From NCBI RefSeq assembly GCF_012027595.1, contig NZ_SNUR01000005.1, positions 58,638-122,637 of the forward strand: a DNA stretch of 64,000 bases, given 5' to 3'. This DNA comes from Thermococcus sp. Bubb.Bath (GTDB taxonomy: Archaea > Methanobacteriota_B > Thermococci > Thermococcales > Thermococcaceae). Positions 54,661-63,907 of the stretch are shown piece after piece (the first letter of the stretch is position 1; every line of letters begins with the position of its first letter). The translations under genes were made by a program, and so were the position numbers. The notes under the pieces were generated by a model. That model saw nothing but the letters and a program-made list of their open reading frames with translations, did no database searches and had not been told where the DNA came from.

Positions 54661-55125
54661 ATGTGCGCCTACTATTATCCACAGCAGAATGATAGAACTT
54701 GGGAGTATGTAATGGTGGGCTCATGGATACTTTCAATCCTGATGGTATTTTGGGGGGTAGGTGATCTAGCAGTTGGACTGTTTTTCGGGGGAGCTTTAAT
54801 TCCAGCGGCTGCGATAAGCTACCAAGAATTAGAAGGAGCGGACTACATAGTGACGCACTACAAGGGAGAAGGCGCCATCAAGCAGGCAATGAATATGGCA
54901 AAGGACACTCACAACAACTCGATAGTGACATGGGTAATTGGTGGAGTGGCTTTCTTTTTTGCATGGATTGCTGGGCCGATAGCTACCATCTTGGTTGGAC
55001 TCGGCAACCTCGCCAACGTCATAATGATATTCATCGCCCACGGCTGCTACAAGGAGCTGAGGAAGGCCCTTCTCCTTCTCCAGATCACGGAGAAGGGAAA
55101 CGCCGAGATAGCCGTTAAACTCTAA
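54661..55125 (+). CDS. Membrane protein of unknown function
   Basis: 154 residues. ATG 54661 follows GGTAGGAGGGAA. About four helices: two near the N-terminus (residues ~17-50), two around 86-120. The loops contain a Y-P-Q-Q-N-D-R-T-W start and a soluble A-D-Y-I-V-T-H-Y-K segment. No family recognised. It is convergent with the PIN-toxin remnant, overlapping its last bases. Confidence 0.55.
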   Translation: MCAYYYPQQNDRTWEYVMVGSWILSILMVFWGVGDLAVGLFFGGALIPAAAISYQELEGADYIVTHYKGEGAIKQAMNMAKDTHNNSIVTWVIGGVAFFFAWIAGPIATILVGLGNLANVIMIFIAHGCYKELRKALLLLQITEKGNAEIAVKL

Positions 55126-55601
55126 AGCTCGCCTGCCTCTTTAAAAATTCTTTCGTGAAGCTCCTCACTTAACCAGACGCCGCTGGCCTTCAGTCTTTCG
55201 AGTTCTTCCTTCAGACTCTCTATCTTTCCCAGGAGTTTCGCCCCGAGGAGAACGCCTATATGGTTCCAGCAACCTTGAGCCTCAAAGCCCTCGCAACTTC
55301 CCGTCCATCGTAGTCGTCGATCAGAATCAGCTCGGCGTTCCTTTCGAGGGCAAGGACTATCGCCTCGCTCTCTCCTTCGTTCAGTTCAAGCATTAGGGCA
55401 CGCTTCAGCTTCTCGTCCGATATCTTCTCGACTTTGATCCACTTTGCGTTTTTAATGGCTAACGCGTCCTCTGAGTTCCCACCTTCAAGGACGCACTCTC
55501 TATAAACAGCAGGGGATAATTATCTCTCCAAAGAACTCCCGAAGAAGTTCGAGCCTGCCCATCTTTGCCAGATGGATTAAGGGTGTTGAGTCACTCACCA
55601 C
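55122..55601 (-). pseudogene. Decayed PIN-domain toxin (DUF3368-like)
   Basis: Read on the minus strand with two corrections, this is a PIN-domain protein. It starts V-V-S-D-S-T-P-L-I-H-L-A (GTG 55601, with the first acidic Asp) and continues L-L-R-E-F-F-G-E. It shifts frame near 55518 (one extra base in GATAATTATCCC), resumes A-V-Y-R-E-C-V-L-E-G-G, then E-G-E-S-E-A-I-V-L-A and L-I-D-D-Y-D-G-R (further acidic residues). It shifts again near 55275 (one missing base) to reach a natural stop at 55122. As an intact RNase it would pair with the UPF0175 antitoxin just upstream. It probably makes no toxin now. Confidence 0.75.
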
Positions 55602-55839
55602 GGGCAAAGGCTAAGTCCTCCTCAAGCTCCTTCTCAGTGTAGTGCCTTGGAACCTTTCTCTTTGCAAGCTCATCAAGGAACTCCCTCTTTGTCATTCCTG
55701 CGAGTTTGGCGGCTTTTCCAAGCGGGGGAATACCCCTTTGGTAGAGAATAACCGCAAGGTCAACCCTCAGCTCCCTCTCAACGTCCCCCTTCGGAAGCTT
55801 CATAGAGGTGATTATGTCCTCAGGAATTACTATTTCCAT
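55591..55839 (-). CDS. UPF0175 family antitoxin
   Basis: 82 residues: R-V-D-L-A-V-I-L-Y-Q-R-G, G-K-A-A-K-L-A-G-M-T-K-R-E-F, the UPF0175 helix-turn-helix core, and a charged C-terminus (Y-T-E-K-E-L-E-E-D-L). UPF0175 proteins pair with DUF3368 PIN toxins. The toxin partner overlaps its end by 11 bases but is frameshifted, so this is now an orphan antitoxin. Confidence 0.85.
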   Translation of the reverse strand: MEIVIPEDIITSMKLPKGDVERELRVDLAVILYQRGIPPLGKAAKLAGMTKREFLDELAKRKVPRHYTEKELEEDLAFARGE

Positions 55840-55922
55840 ACTCTCACCGTGGGAGGTTGGTATCTAAAATATTTAAACCCTTTCTCTAACAAAATTGAAA
55901 AGAAAAAAGAACATCGAGACAC

Positions 55923-56975
55923 TCATCCCTTGTGCGGGAAGAAAACGACCTTTCCGGTCTTCCCAGCGCGCATCAGCTCGAAAGCTTCCTCAAACTTCTC
56001 AAAGCCGTTGTAGCGGTGTGTTAAAACCGCGTCGAGGTTGAGCTTGCCGCTCTGGATGAGGCTTGAGACGGTGTACCAAGTCTCCCACTGGTGCCTTCCG
56101 GTTATGCCGTGAACTTCGAGGGCCTTAAATATTATGAGGTTATTAAAGTCTACCGTAACCTCTCTCGGGAAGAGTCCAAGAAGCGAGACCCTTCCACCGG
56201 GGGTTGTGGCAGCTAATCCCTGTTCGAGGGCTTTAGGTGCCCCGCTGAACTCGAGGAAGACCTCAACTCCAGCGCCGTCGGTTATGTCCATGACCTCCTT
56301 AACAGGGTCCTCTTCAAACGGGTTGATGATGTAATCGGCCCCAACCTTCTTGGCGAGGTTCCTGCGGTATTCGCTAGGCTCGGAGACAATGACCGGGTAG
56401 GCGCCGCTTGCCTTCGCAACGGCTATACCCAGGAGACCGAGCGGACCTGCACCGGTTATGAGGGTGCTCCTTCCCGCTATAGGACCGGCCAGGACGGTAT
56501 CCACTGCGTTTCCAAGCGGCTCCTGAAGGGCAGCATGCTCAGGTTTCATTCCCTTCGGGTTCTTCCAAGCGTTCCTCGCGGGGACTATGGCGTAGTGAGC
56601 GAAAACTCCATCCATATCAACGCCAAAGATCTTGGTGTTCTGGCAGACGTGGTAGCGGTTGTGCTTGCACGCGTAGCACTTGCCACAGACTATATGCGTT
56701 TCGGCGCTTATATAGTCACCCACTTGGAGGTCTTCAACGCCGGGGCCGACCTCGATGACTTCTCCAGCAACCTCATGGCCCATTATCTGAGGCGGCTTAA
56801 TCCTGCTCTGCGCCCACTCGTTCCACTCGTAGATGTGGAGGTCTGTTCCGCAGATGGTCGTCGCGAGGACCTTGATGAGCACTTCACCTGGGCCGGGCTT
56901 TGGAACGTCAACCTCAACGAGCTCGGCACCATATGCCGGCTTCGTCTTCATAATGGCCTGCATCTTTTCGGACAT
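55923..56975 (-). CDS. tdh: L-threonine 3-dehydrogenase
   Basis: 350 residues from ATG 56975 (GGAGATGAGAGCC ahead). A medium-chain zinc alcohol-dehydrogenase: catalytic zinc ligands in I-C-G-T-D-L-H and G-H-E-V-A-G-E-V, structural zinc cysteines in C-G-K-C-Y-A-C, and the NAD fold G-A-G-P-L-G-L-L. The I-T-G-R segment (G-I-T-G-R-H-Q-W) is typical of archaeal Tdh. It oxidises threonine to 2-amino-3-ketobutyrate with NAD. Cytoplasmic tetramer. Confidence 0.93.
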   Translation of the reverse strand: MSEKMQAIMKTKPAYGAELVEVDVPKPGPGEVLIKVLATTICGTDLHIYEWNEWAQSRIKPPQIMGHEVAGEVIEVGPGVEDLQVGDYISAETHIVCGKCYACKHNRYHVCQNTKIFGVDMDGVFAHYAIVPARNAWKNPKGMKPEHAALQEPLGNAVDTVLAGPIAGRSTLITGAGPLGLLGIAVAKASGAYPVIVSEPSEYRRNLAKKVGADYIINPFEEDPVKEVMDITDGAGVEVFLEFSGAPKALEQGLAATTPGGRVSLLGLFPREVTVDFNNLIIFKALEVHGITGRHQWETWYTVSSLIQSGKLNLDAVLTHRYNGFEKFEEAFELMRAGKTGKVVFFPHKG

Positions 56976-57194
56976 GGCTCTCATCTCCTACATTGATGCA
57001 TAGGTTTGACTGAATATAAACTTTTTCAATGAGTTTTGGAACGTGAAGAGGGGACTTGATGCCAGTTCTGTTTGTAGTTAGAACTTAAAAGCAGATATTA
57101 AGTTTGAACTTCGGGAAAAATATCCTGAAAAGTTCAACAAAGCAACGGAGGGATTATATAGGGGTATGCTCACCTGAAGGGCGACATCTCTACG

Positions 57195-57419
57195 GTGGTG
57201 TCTGAATTGGAGAGGAATGGGTTTGCTCCAAGGAAACCCCCCGTGAAAACAGGGGAAAAATACAGGGTGAAGATAGAGTCCCTCGGCAGAGGGGGCGATG
57301 GGATAGCCAGGATAAAGGGCTTTGTTATTTTCGTCCCCAACACGCAAGTCGGGGATGAGGTGGAAATCGTCATAAAGAACGTGAAAGAGCGATTTGCCTT
57401 CGCGGAAGTCCTAGAGTGA
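57195..57419 (+). CDS. TRAM-domain protein
   Basis: 74 residues. An R/K-P N-terminus is followed by the TRAM beta barrel: Y-R-V-K-I-E-S-L-G-R-G-G-D-G-I-A, then V-I-F-V-P-N-T and G-D-E-V-E-I. Such small archaeal TRAM proteins bind RNA and are thought to act as RNA chaperones. The TATA GGATTATATAGG at 57151-57162 and GGTG site support it; the start is GTG 57195 or 57198. Confidence 0.85.
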   Translation: MVSELERNGFAPRKPPVKTGEKYRVKIESLGRGGDGIARIKGFVIFVPNTQVGDEVEIVIKNVKERFAFAEVLE

Positions 57420-57533
57420 ACACCCAGAGGGACTCTTTTGATTCGTTCCCTCTTAGTTCCATACTTTTTTCTTCCCAGACCGGAAAACTTAATAAAACAA
57501 AAATATAACAGTGTAAAGCACGGGGGGAAATGG

Positions 57534-58277
57534 ATGGCAGTAATAGTAATGACGGGCAGGGGCGGTGCAGGAAAGACCACAACGACGGCGAACCTCAGCA
57601 CTTACCTCGCCATGAGGGAGTACAGGGTTCTGGCTATTGATGGAGACCTGTACCTCCCCAACCTGGGGTTTCACTTTGGGATGGACAATGTCAAATACAC
57701 GGTTCACTCCCTTCTCCACGACCCAAGTATAAACCCTGAATGGGCCATTTACAAACACCGAGAGACCGGGGTTTACGTGATGCCCGGCAGCACCAACCTC
57801 CACGATGTCGTGGGTATATCCCCACAAAAGCTGAGAGACCTCGTTGAGGAAATCAAATACAAGTTTGGGATAGTGTTCGTCGATTCTCCAACGGGGGTTC
57901 CCTTTGACACGCTCCCAACGTTTGAGGTGGCGGATTATCAAATAATCGTTGTGGAGATAGAGAGATCTCCTATCTACTCATTTGAAACGATGGTGGAAAA
58001 CGAGGTTCAGAAGCTCAAGGCCCTGGGGGACGAGTACGGCCTCAAGATAGGCGTTGTTCTGAACAAAGTCCGTGAGAGTGCGGACGTCGTTGACAAGATA
58101 ATAGAGGCCATTGAGGAGGACATAGGTGTTCCCGTCCTAAGCTGGGTGCCGTTTGATGAGGCGGTTCCTGAATCCATCAACGTCGGCATCCCGGTTCTCG
58201 CGTACAAGCCGAAGAGCGACTCAGCTCTTGCCTTTGCCGAGGCGGGGGAGGTCCTCGAAAGCTGGATATTCGGCTGA
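57534..58277 (+). CDS. ParA/MinD-like P-loop ATPase
   Basis: 247 residues from ATG 57534, just after GGGGGGAAATGG; the long upstream frame is in the untranslated leader. A deviant Walker A begins it (G-R-G-G-A-G-K-T-T-T), followed by I-D-G-D-L-Y-L-P-N and D-S-P-T-G (switch). It is the MinD/ParA/Mrp type, which dimerises with ATP on membranes or partners. No MinE/ParB gene is adjacent. The hmgA gene follows 17 bases later, so they may be co-transcribed. Confidence 0.85.
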   Translation: MAVIVMTGRGGAGKTTTTANLSTYLAMREYRVLAIDGDLYLPNLGFHFGMDNVKYTVHSLLHDPSINPEWAIYKHRETGVYVMPGSTNLHDVVGISPQKLRDLVEEIKYKFGIVFVDSPTGVPFDTLPTFEVADYQIIVVEIERSPIYSFETMVENEVQKLKALGDEYGLKIGVVLNKVRESADVVDKIIEAIEEDIGVPVLSWVPFDEAVPESINVGIPVLAYKPKSDSALAFAEAGEVLESWIFG

Positions 58278-58294
58278 TTCTGGAGGTGTGTTTC

Positions 58295-59527
58295 ATGGAG
58301 ATGGACTTTGATGAACTGGTTGAGAAAGTGGCGAATGGAGAGATTAAACTCCACCAGGTTGAGAAATACACGGACGGCGACAAGAAGCTCGCCACTGAAA
58401 TAAGGAGGAAGGCCCTTGAGAAGAAGTTCGGGATAAGCCTTGAGAACATCGGCCACTATTCAATAGACCCAAACAGACTCATCGGGAAGAACATCGAGAA
58501 CATGATAGGCGTCGTCCAGATACCCATGGGTATTGCCGGACCGCTCAAAATCAACGGCGAATACGCGAAGGGTAAGTTCTACATCCCGCTCGCCACAACA
58601 GAGGGGGCACTGGTCGCGAGCGTCAACCGCGGTTGCTCCGCTCTAACCGCCGCCGGAGGCGTTAAGATCACCCTTATAGATGACAAAATGGCCCGAGCAC
58701 CGCTCCTCAAGTGCCCGGACGCGAGGAGGGCAAGGGAAGTAGCCGAGTGGGTAATGAACAACCTCGACTACCTCCAGGAGAAGGCCGTCTCAAAGGTCAC
58801 CAGGCACGGGAAACTCAGGGGAGTTAAGCCCTTCATCGTTGGCAACAACCTCTACCTCCGCTTCGAGTTCGAAACCGGCGATGCGATGGGAATGAACATG
58901 GTCACCATCTCCAGCGAGGAGATAATGAAGGTTATCGAGGAGGAGTTCCCGGACGTTAAGTACCTGGCTCTCTCCGGCAACCTCTGCGTCGATAAGAAGC
59001 CCAACGCCCTCAACTTCATCGAGGGCCGCGGAAAAACAGTAATCGCCGAAGCGGTGATACCGCGCGAGGTAGTAGAGAAGAAGCTGAAGACGACACCTGA
59101 ACTAATCGCTGAGGTCAACTACCGTAAGAACCTCGTAGGTTCGGCTCAGGCGGCTTCTTACGGCTTCAACGCCCACTTTGGCAACATAGTCGGTGCGATA
59201 TTCCTAGCCACCGGCCAGGACGAGGCCCAGATAACCGAGGGCTCTCACGGTATAACCTTAGCAGAGGTTACACCAGAAGGAGACCTCTATATGAGTATAA
59301 CCATGCCGAGCCTTGAGATTGGAACGGTTGGCGGTGGCACGAGGGTCCCAACGCAGAGGGAAGCCCTCTCAATAATGGGCGTTGCCGGCGGAGGAGAGAA
59401 GCCGGGAGAGAACGCCAGGAAGTTCGCGGAGATAGTTGCCGGGGCCGTTCTTGCGGGCGAGCTTTCTCTCCTCGCGGCTATCGCTGCTAAACACCTTGCC
59501 AAGGCCCACAAGGAGCTGGGCCGCTAA
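58295..59527 (+). CDS. hmgA: Hydroxymethylglutaryl-CoA reductase
   Basis: 410 residues from ATG 58295, with GGAGGTG upstream. Class I HMG-CoA reductase: catalytic Glu in E-N-M-I-G-V-V-Q-I-P-M-G, T-T-E-G-A-L-V-A-S-V-N-R-G, D-A-M-G-M-N-M (NADPH/catalytic Asp), and G-T-V-G-G-G-T. No membrane region, as expected for archaea. It makes mevalonate from HMG-CoA, the first committed step to the isoprenoid chains of archaeal lipids. Confidence 0.95.
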   Translation: MEMDFDELVEKVANGEIKLHQVEKYTDGDKKLATEIRRKALEKKFGISLENIGHYSIDPNRLIGKNIENMIGVVQIPMGIAGPLKINGEYAKGKFYIPLATTEGALVASVNRGCSALTAAGGVKITLIDDKMARAPLLKCPDARRAREVAEWVMNNLDYLQEKAVSKVTRHGKLRGVKPFIVGNNLYLRFEFETGDAMGMNMVTISSEEIMKVIEEEFPDVKYLALSGNLCVDKKPNALNFIEGRGKTVIAEAVIPREVVEKKLKTTPELIAEVNYRKNLVGSAQAASYGFNAHFGNIVGAIFLATGQDEAQITEGSHGITLAEVTPEGDLYMSITMPSLEIGTVGGGTRVPTQREALSIMGVAGGGEKPGENARKFAEIVAGAVLAGELSLLAAIAAKHLAKAHKELGR

Positions 59528-59715
59528 GTACGGGTTTTTGTTTCTTTATTATACTCAACATTTGTCCACTGTATCTTTTATGTATGCATTTATTGACTTC
59601 TAACGGGCCCCTTTTCCTTTCAGAATTTAAGTTCACTCTTAATTTGTCCGAAAGATTTTTAAGTAAAATGTGCTCTTCTGTACTACATAGACTATATAGA
59701 ATATAGGTGACGGGA

Positions 59716-60645
59716 ATGATAGAGCTCGCGGCGACCGCGTTCTTTATGGCGTGGTCGGTAGGTGCAAACGACAGCGCAAAGGCAGTGGGAACCGCCGTTG
59801 GTTCGGGTATAGTTGGATTCAAAAGGGCAGTGCTTATAATAACGGTCTTCACGACCCTCGGAGCTGTTATAGGGCACTCCGCCGTTCCGGGGACCATAAC
59901 GAGACTGGCCGGTGGGTTAACAACGGCGCAAGTTGCCCTAGCCCTCTTCAGTGCTGCCTCCGCGGTGACTTTAGCAAGCCTCCTTAGCATGCCCATATCA
60001 ACGACCCAGTCCATAGTCGGCGCCCTCATAGGCTCGTCTCTGGCCCTTGGACTTCCCGTGGACTGGTTGACTATCGGTAAAATTGTATCGGCTTGGTTCT
60101 TCTCACCGGCCTTTGCGTCCTTTCTGGCCATAGTAATATACAAGCTTTACAAACCCCTCCTTAAGCGGATAAGGGGTCTCAAGAACCTTGAACTTACACA
60201 GAAATGGCTCGTCTTCCTGGCCTCTGCTTACTCCGCCTTTAACCTGGGAACGAACGAGGTTTCAAACGTTATAGGCCTTGCAAAGGCCGGCGGCATGTCG
60301 AATCCCAACGCCATCATGGCACTTATAATGGCCTTTGGAACCCTTACCTTTAGCTATAAGGTTATGATGACGATCGGGAAGGATATAGCTCCCCTTGGCC
60401 CCACTTCGGCGTTTTCAAGTCAATTCGGGGCGTCGATAGCTGTTAACACAGCCAACCTCTTTGGACTTCCAGTCAGCTCAGGTCAGGCCGTCGTCGGCGC
60501 TATCAGCGGATTGAGTGCTTATAAGGGGGAAAAAGTCAACAAAAAGGTTCTCACGGACATTGTCAAGAGCTGGGTTGAAGCACCCCTCTTTGCAGGGGTC
60601 CTTGCATTCTTCCTCATAAAACTCTTCTCCGCCGCAGGCTTTTAA
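59716..60645 (+). CDS. pitA: PiT-family inorganic phosphate permease
   Basis: 309 residues from ATG 59716 (GGTGACGGGA ahead). Two PiT signature halves: G-A-N-D-S-A-K-A-V-G-T near the start and G-T-N-E-V-S-N-V-I-G-L in the middle. About ten membrane helices. Imports phosphate, with sodium or proton, or metal phosphate. The 59528-59715 gap begins with T-rich runs and contains A/T elements including ACTATATAGAATATAG just before the gene. Confidence 0.9.
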   Translation: MIELAATAFFMAWSVGANDSAKAVGTAVGSGIVGFKRAVLIITVFTTLGAVIGHSAVPGTITRLAGGLTTAQVALALFSAASAVTLASLLSMPISTTQSIVGALIGSSLALGLPVDWLTIGKIVSAWFFSPAFASFLAIVIYKLYKPLLKRIRGLKNLELTQKWLVFLASAYSAFNLGTNEVSNVIGLAKAGGMSNPNAIMALIMAFGTLTFSYKVMMTIGKDIAPLGPTSAFSSQFGASIAVNTANLFGLPVSSGQAVVGAISGLSAYKGEKVNKKVLTDIVKSWVEAPLFAGVLAFFLIKLFSAAGF

Positions 60646-60679
60646 ACCCCCAGCTCTAATCTATGGGAGGTGTTGTAAG

Positions 60680-62422
60680 ATGGCTAATTTTAAGTTCGAG
60701 GTCAAGGCGCGAGATGCCGCCGGAAGGATTGGAAAGCTCACCCTCAACGGCAAAACAGTGGAAACGCCTGCCATAATGCCGGTAATCAACCCAAAGCAAC
60801 TCATTGTAACCCCAAAAGAGCTCAAAGAGATGGGATTCAGGATGGTCATAACCAACTCATACATAATCTACAAAACCCCCGAACTCCGAGAGCAGGCACT
60901 AAAAGAGGGAATCCACAACCTTCTTGGTTATGACGGCATAATCGAAGTTGATTCCGGCTCTTTCCAGCTCATGCGCTACGGTGACGTCGAAGTCACCAAC
61001 AGCGAGATAGTAAAGTTCCAGCACGATATAGGCGTTGACGTAGGCACCTTCCTTGATATACCCACTCCTCCTGACGTCTCGCATGAGAAGGCCGAAGAAG
61101 ACCTTAGAATAACGCTGGAGAGGGCGAAGGAGGCGGAGGGAATCAAGGAGATAGCTATGAACGCTGCGGTGCAGGGTTCGACTTACCCTGACCTCAGGAC
61201 GTACGCCGCTAAAAAGCTGAGCGAAATGAACTTTGAGATACACCCAGTTGGCGCCGTCGTTCCGCTGATGGAGAGCTACAGGTACAAAGACTTGGTGGAC
61301 GTGGTTATAGCCTCGAAACATGGACTCAGGCCGGATAGGCCGGTTCACCTCTTCGGTGCCGGTCACCCCATGATTTTCGCCCTGGCCGTTGCTATGGGGA
61401 TAGACCTCTTCGATTCGGCGAGCTACGCCCTCTACGCCAAGGATAACCGCTATTTAACACCGGAAGGGACGAAGAGGCTCGATGAGCTGGATTACTTCCC
61501 GTGCTCCTGTCCCGTCTGCTCCCGCTACACACCGCAGGAGCTCCGCGAGATGCCCAAGGAAGAGCGCACGAGGCTTCTGGCTCTGCACAACCTTTGGGTC
61601 ATTCGTGAGGAGCTCAACAGGGTCAAGCAGTCGATAAAGGAAGGCACCCTTTGGGAGCTGGTTGACGAGAGGGCCCGCTCTCATCCAAAGCTCTACGCGG
61701 CCTACAAGCGCCTGCTGGAGTACAGGGAGTACCTTGAGAAGAACGAGCCCGTAACCAAGGGAAGTGCATTCTTCAAGGTGAGCAGGGAGGCTTTGAAGTG
61801 GCCAACCGCAGTGAGGGCAAAGGAGAGGGCCGAGCGCGTTAAGCCCAAATTCCTAGAGACGGTTAATCACCCTATATTCGGTGAGATACCAAAGTACCTA
61901 TCTCTCAGCTACCCCTTCGCCCAGAGCGAGGGGGAGGAGAACTTTACCATCGAGAAACCTGCTAGGGAAGAGGCAAGGAATTATATCATGGCCATAGCCG
62001 AGTACCAGTTCGGCGAAGGGGCTGGCGAAGCGTTCAAAGACGCCTTCGTCGAGCTTTCGAGGAAGACTGGAATGCCAAGGCAGATTAAAGTTAAGGGTAA
62101 GCACCTCGCCACCTTCCGCTCCGCGGATGGGCTGCTAACGCTGGGAATCGAAGGCGCAAAGAGGCTCCACAAAGTCCTGCCGTTCCCGGGAATGAGGGTT
62201 GTTATCGACGAGGACGCAGAGCCGTTCGCGAGGAAGGGAAAGAACGTCTTCGCCAAGTTCGTCGTTGATGCCGACCAGGGGATAAGGCCCTACGACGAGG
62301 TTCTGATCGTCAACCGGAACGATGAACTTCTGGCAACAGGCCAGACACTCCTCAACGGGGAAGAGCTAAAGGCCTTCCAGCAGGGGTTGGCCGTGAAGGT
62401 TAGGAGGGGGGTGGGGGAGTAA
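60680..62422 (+). CDS. tgtA: tRNA-guanine(15) transglycosylase (archaeosine synthesis)
   Basis: 580 residues. Catalytic aspartates lie in V-D-S-G-S-F-Q and L-D-I-P-T-P-P-D. A zinc site reads C-S-C-P-V-C followed by R-L-L-A-L-H-N. The C-terminal ~150 residues form the archaeal PUA domain (F-R-S-A-D-G-L-L-T-L and related strands). It exchanges guanine 15 of the tRNA D-loop for preQ0, the first step to archaeosine. GGAGGTGTTGTAAG precedes ATG 60680. It converges on the uppS gene one base apart. Confidence 0.95.
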   Translation: MANFKFEVKARDAAGRIGKLTLNGKTVETPAIMPVINPKQLIVTPKELKEMGFRMVITNSYIIYKTPELREQALKEGIHNLLGYDGIIEVDSGSFQLMRYGDVEVTNSEIVKFQHDIGVDVGTFLDIPTPPDVSHEKAEEDLRITLERAKEAEGIKEIAMNAAVQGSTYPDLRTYAAKKLSEMNFEIHPVGAVVPLMESYRYKDLVDVVIASKHGLRPDRPVHLFGAGHPMIFALAVAMGIDLFDSASYALYAKDNRYLTPEGTKRLDELDYFPCSCPVCSRYTPQELREMPKEERTRLLALHNLWVIREELNRVKQSIKEGTLWELVDERARSHPKLYAAYKRLLEYREYLEKNEPVTKGSAFFKVSREALKWPTAVRAKERAERVKPKFLETVNHPIFGEIPKYLSLSYPFAQSEGEENFTIEKPAREEARNYIMAIAEYQFGEGAGEAFKDAFVELSRKTGMPRQIKVKGKHLATFRSADGLLTLGIEGAKRLHKVLPFPGMRVVIDEDAEPFARKGKNVFAKFVVDADQGIRPYDEVLIVNRNDELLATGQTLLNGEELKAFQQGLAVKVRRGVGE

Positions 62423-62423
62423 T

Positions 62424-63218
62424 CTACCTCCCAAACCTTCTCTGCCTCTTCTGGTACTCCCTTATTATCCTCAGGAAGTCGATCTTTCTGAATTCGGGGA
62501 AATAGACGTCGACGAAGAAGAGCTCGCTGTAGGCTATCTGATACAGCAGAAAGTTGCTTATTCTAATCTCGCCACCGGTTCTTATCACGATATCCGGGTC
62601 GGGCATGTTCGGGTGGTAGAGGTAGCGTTTTATCAGCTCTTCATCGATATCCTCAGGCTTTATCTTGCCTTCAAGGGCGTCGCGGACGATTTCACGGGTC
62701 GCGTCGGTTATCTCACTCCTGCCACCGTATGCGAGCGCTATGTTGAGGAAGTAGTTCGAGTATTTTCTGGTGACTTTTTCAGCCTCCTCGGCTGCCTTTC
62801 TAACCCTCTCTGGAAGGAGCTCCTTTCTCCCTATAACGTTGACCCTGACGCCGTAACGGTGAACCCTCTCATCATCAACGAGCTCTTTAAACTTCCGCTC
62901 AAAGAGATCCATGAGTGCAGCTACCTCATCCTTGGAGCGCTTGAAGTTCTCGGTGGAGAAGGCGTAGACCGTAAGCGTCTTTATTCCGAGTTCACGGCAC
63001 CATTCTAGTATTTCCTCAAGCTTGTTGGAGCCAAAGAGGTGGCCGTACCAGGGGGGCTTTTCGAGCCTCCTGGCCCACCGCCGGTTTCCGTCCATGATTA
63101 TAGCCACATGCTTTGGGAGGTTCCCCGCTTTGACCTTCTCAAACAGGTACGACTCGTAAAAATCGTAGAGAGGTCTAAAAAGGAGATGGGGAACCTTTGA
63201 AACTACCCGATACAGCAT
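62424..63218 (-). CDS. uppS: cis-Prenyltransferase (undecaprenyl-diphosphate synthase family)
   Basis: 264 residues from ATG 63218 (AAGGGATTTGG ahead); a longer in-frame start would run into the upstream gene. I-I-M-D-G-N-R-R-W-A-R (diphosphate site), G-S-N-K-L-E-E-I-L, V-Y-A-F-S-T-E-N-F-K-R, and E-I-R-I-S-N-F-L-L-Y-Q show the UppS fold. It condenses isopentenyl units in cis to a long-chain polyprenyl diphosphate, the glycan lipid carrier. It would supply the lipid used by GT-C enzymes at the other end of the window. Confidence 0.92.
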   Translation of the reverse strand: MLYRVVSKVPHLLFRPLYDFYESYLFEKVKAGNLPKHVAIIMDGNRRWARRLEKPPWYGHLFGSNKLEEILEWCRELGIKTLTVYAFSTENFKRSKDEVAALMDLFERKFKELVDDERVHRYGVRVNVIGRKELLPERVRKAAEEAEKVTRKYSNYFLNIALAYGGRSEITDATREIVRDALEGKIKPEDIDEELIKRYLYHPNMPDPDIVIRTGGEIRISNFLLYQIAYSELFFVDVYFPEFRKIDFLRIIREYQKRQRRFGR

Positions 63219-63228
63219 CCAAATCCCT

Positions 63229-63750
63229 TCAGAGCTTCCTTCTCTTGCCAAGGTGAAGCTCCGCAAGCTCCATGTATATCTCGGCGTTCTTCTTCGTCCA
63301 CTCTACCTCCTCGTCGCTGAGCTTTCTAACGACCTTGCCGGGGACGCCGACAACGAGGCTGTAGTCGGGTATCTCCTTGCCCGGCGGAACGAGGGCACCG
63401 GCTCCGATGACGACGTGCTTCCCTATCTTCGCCCCGTCGAGGATCACCGCGCCCATTCCAATGATGACGTAGTCGTCTATGGTGGCCCCGTGGACTACCG
63501 CGTTGTGGCCTATAGTGACGTATTTCCCGACCTTAGTGGGAAGGCCGTGGGAAGTGTGTATGCTGACGTTGTCCTGGACGTTGGAGCAGCAGCCGATGTA
63601 TATCTGCTCTATATCCCCACGGAGAACGGCGGAGGGCCAGACGCTCGTCTTCTCCTCAAGGACGACGTCGCCAATTACCGACGCAGTCTCATCTATGAAA
63701 GCGCTCTCGTGAATGACGGGCTTTTTGTCACCAAGTGCGTAGACAGGCAT
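63229..63750 (-). CDS. Gamma-carbonic-anhydrase-like left-handed beta-helix protein
   Basis: 173 residues from ATG 63750 (GAGGTGATAG ahead). Hexapeptide repeats make a left-handed beta helix. The metal-ligand histidines fit: S-I-H-T-S-H-G and I-G-H-N-A-V-V-H-G. The final helix (A-E-I-Y-M-E-L-A-E-L-H) caps the trimer. Similar archaeal proteins are called gamma-CA or ferripyochelin-binding-like; carbonic anhydrase activity is plausible but not certain. It runs with uppS (11-base gap). Confidence 0.85.
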   Translation of the reverse strand: MPVYALGDKKPVIHESAFIDETASVIGDVVLEEKTSVWPSAVLRGDIEQIYIGCCSNVQDNVSIHTSHGLPTKVGKYVTIGHNAVVHGATIDDYVIIGMGAVILDGAKIGKHVVIGAGALVPPGKEIPDYSLVVGVPGKVVRKLSDEEVEWTKKNAEIYMELAELHLGKRRKL

Positions 63751-63875
63751 TCCTATCACCTCACTCAGGGGCTAGACGGGTCGGCTTATAAACATAACCG
63801 ATTACTCCAACCGTTTCAAAAAATGGCACTGAGGTTTACTAGTGGGGTATAAATCAGGGCCACGGGCACCGCAAA

Positions 63876-63885
63876 GTTTATAAAG
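63876..63885 (+). promoter_or_regulatory. TATA box of the 5S rRNA gene
   Basis: GTTTATAAAG sits about 27 bases before the 5S start near 63908, the normal archaeal spacing. Confidence 0.6.
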
Positions 63886-63907
63886 TCATCTTGGGAGGTC
63901 ACTACCG

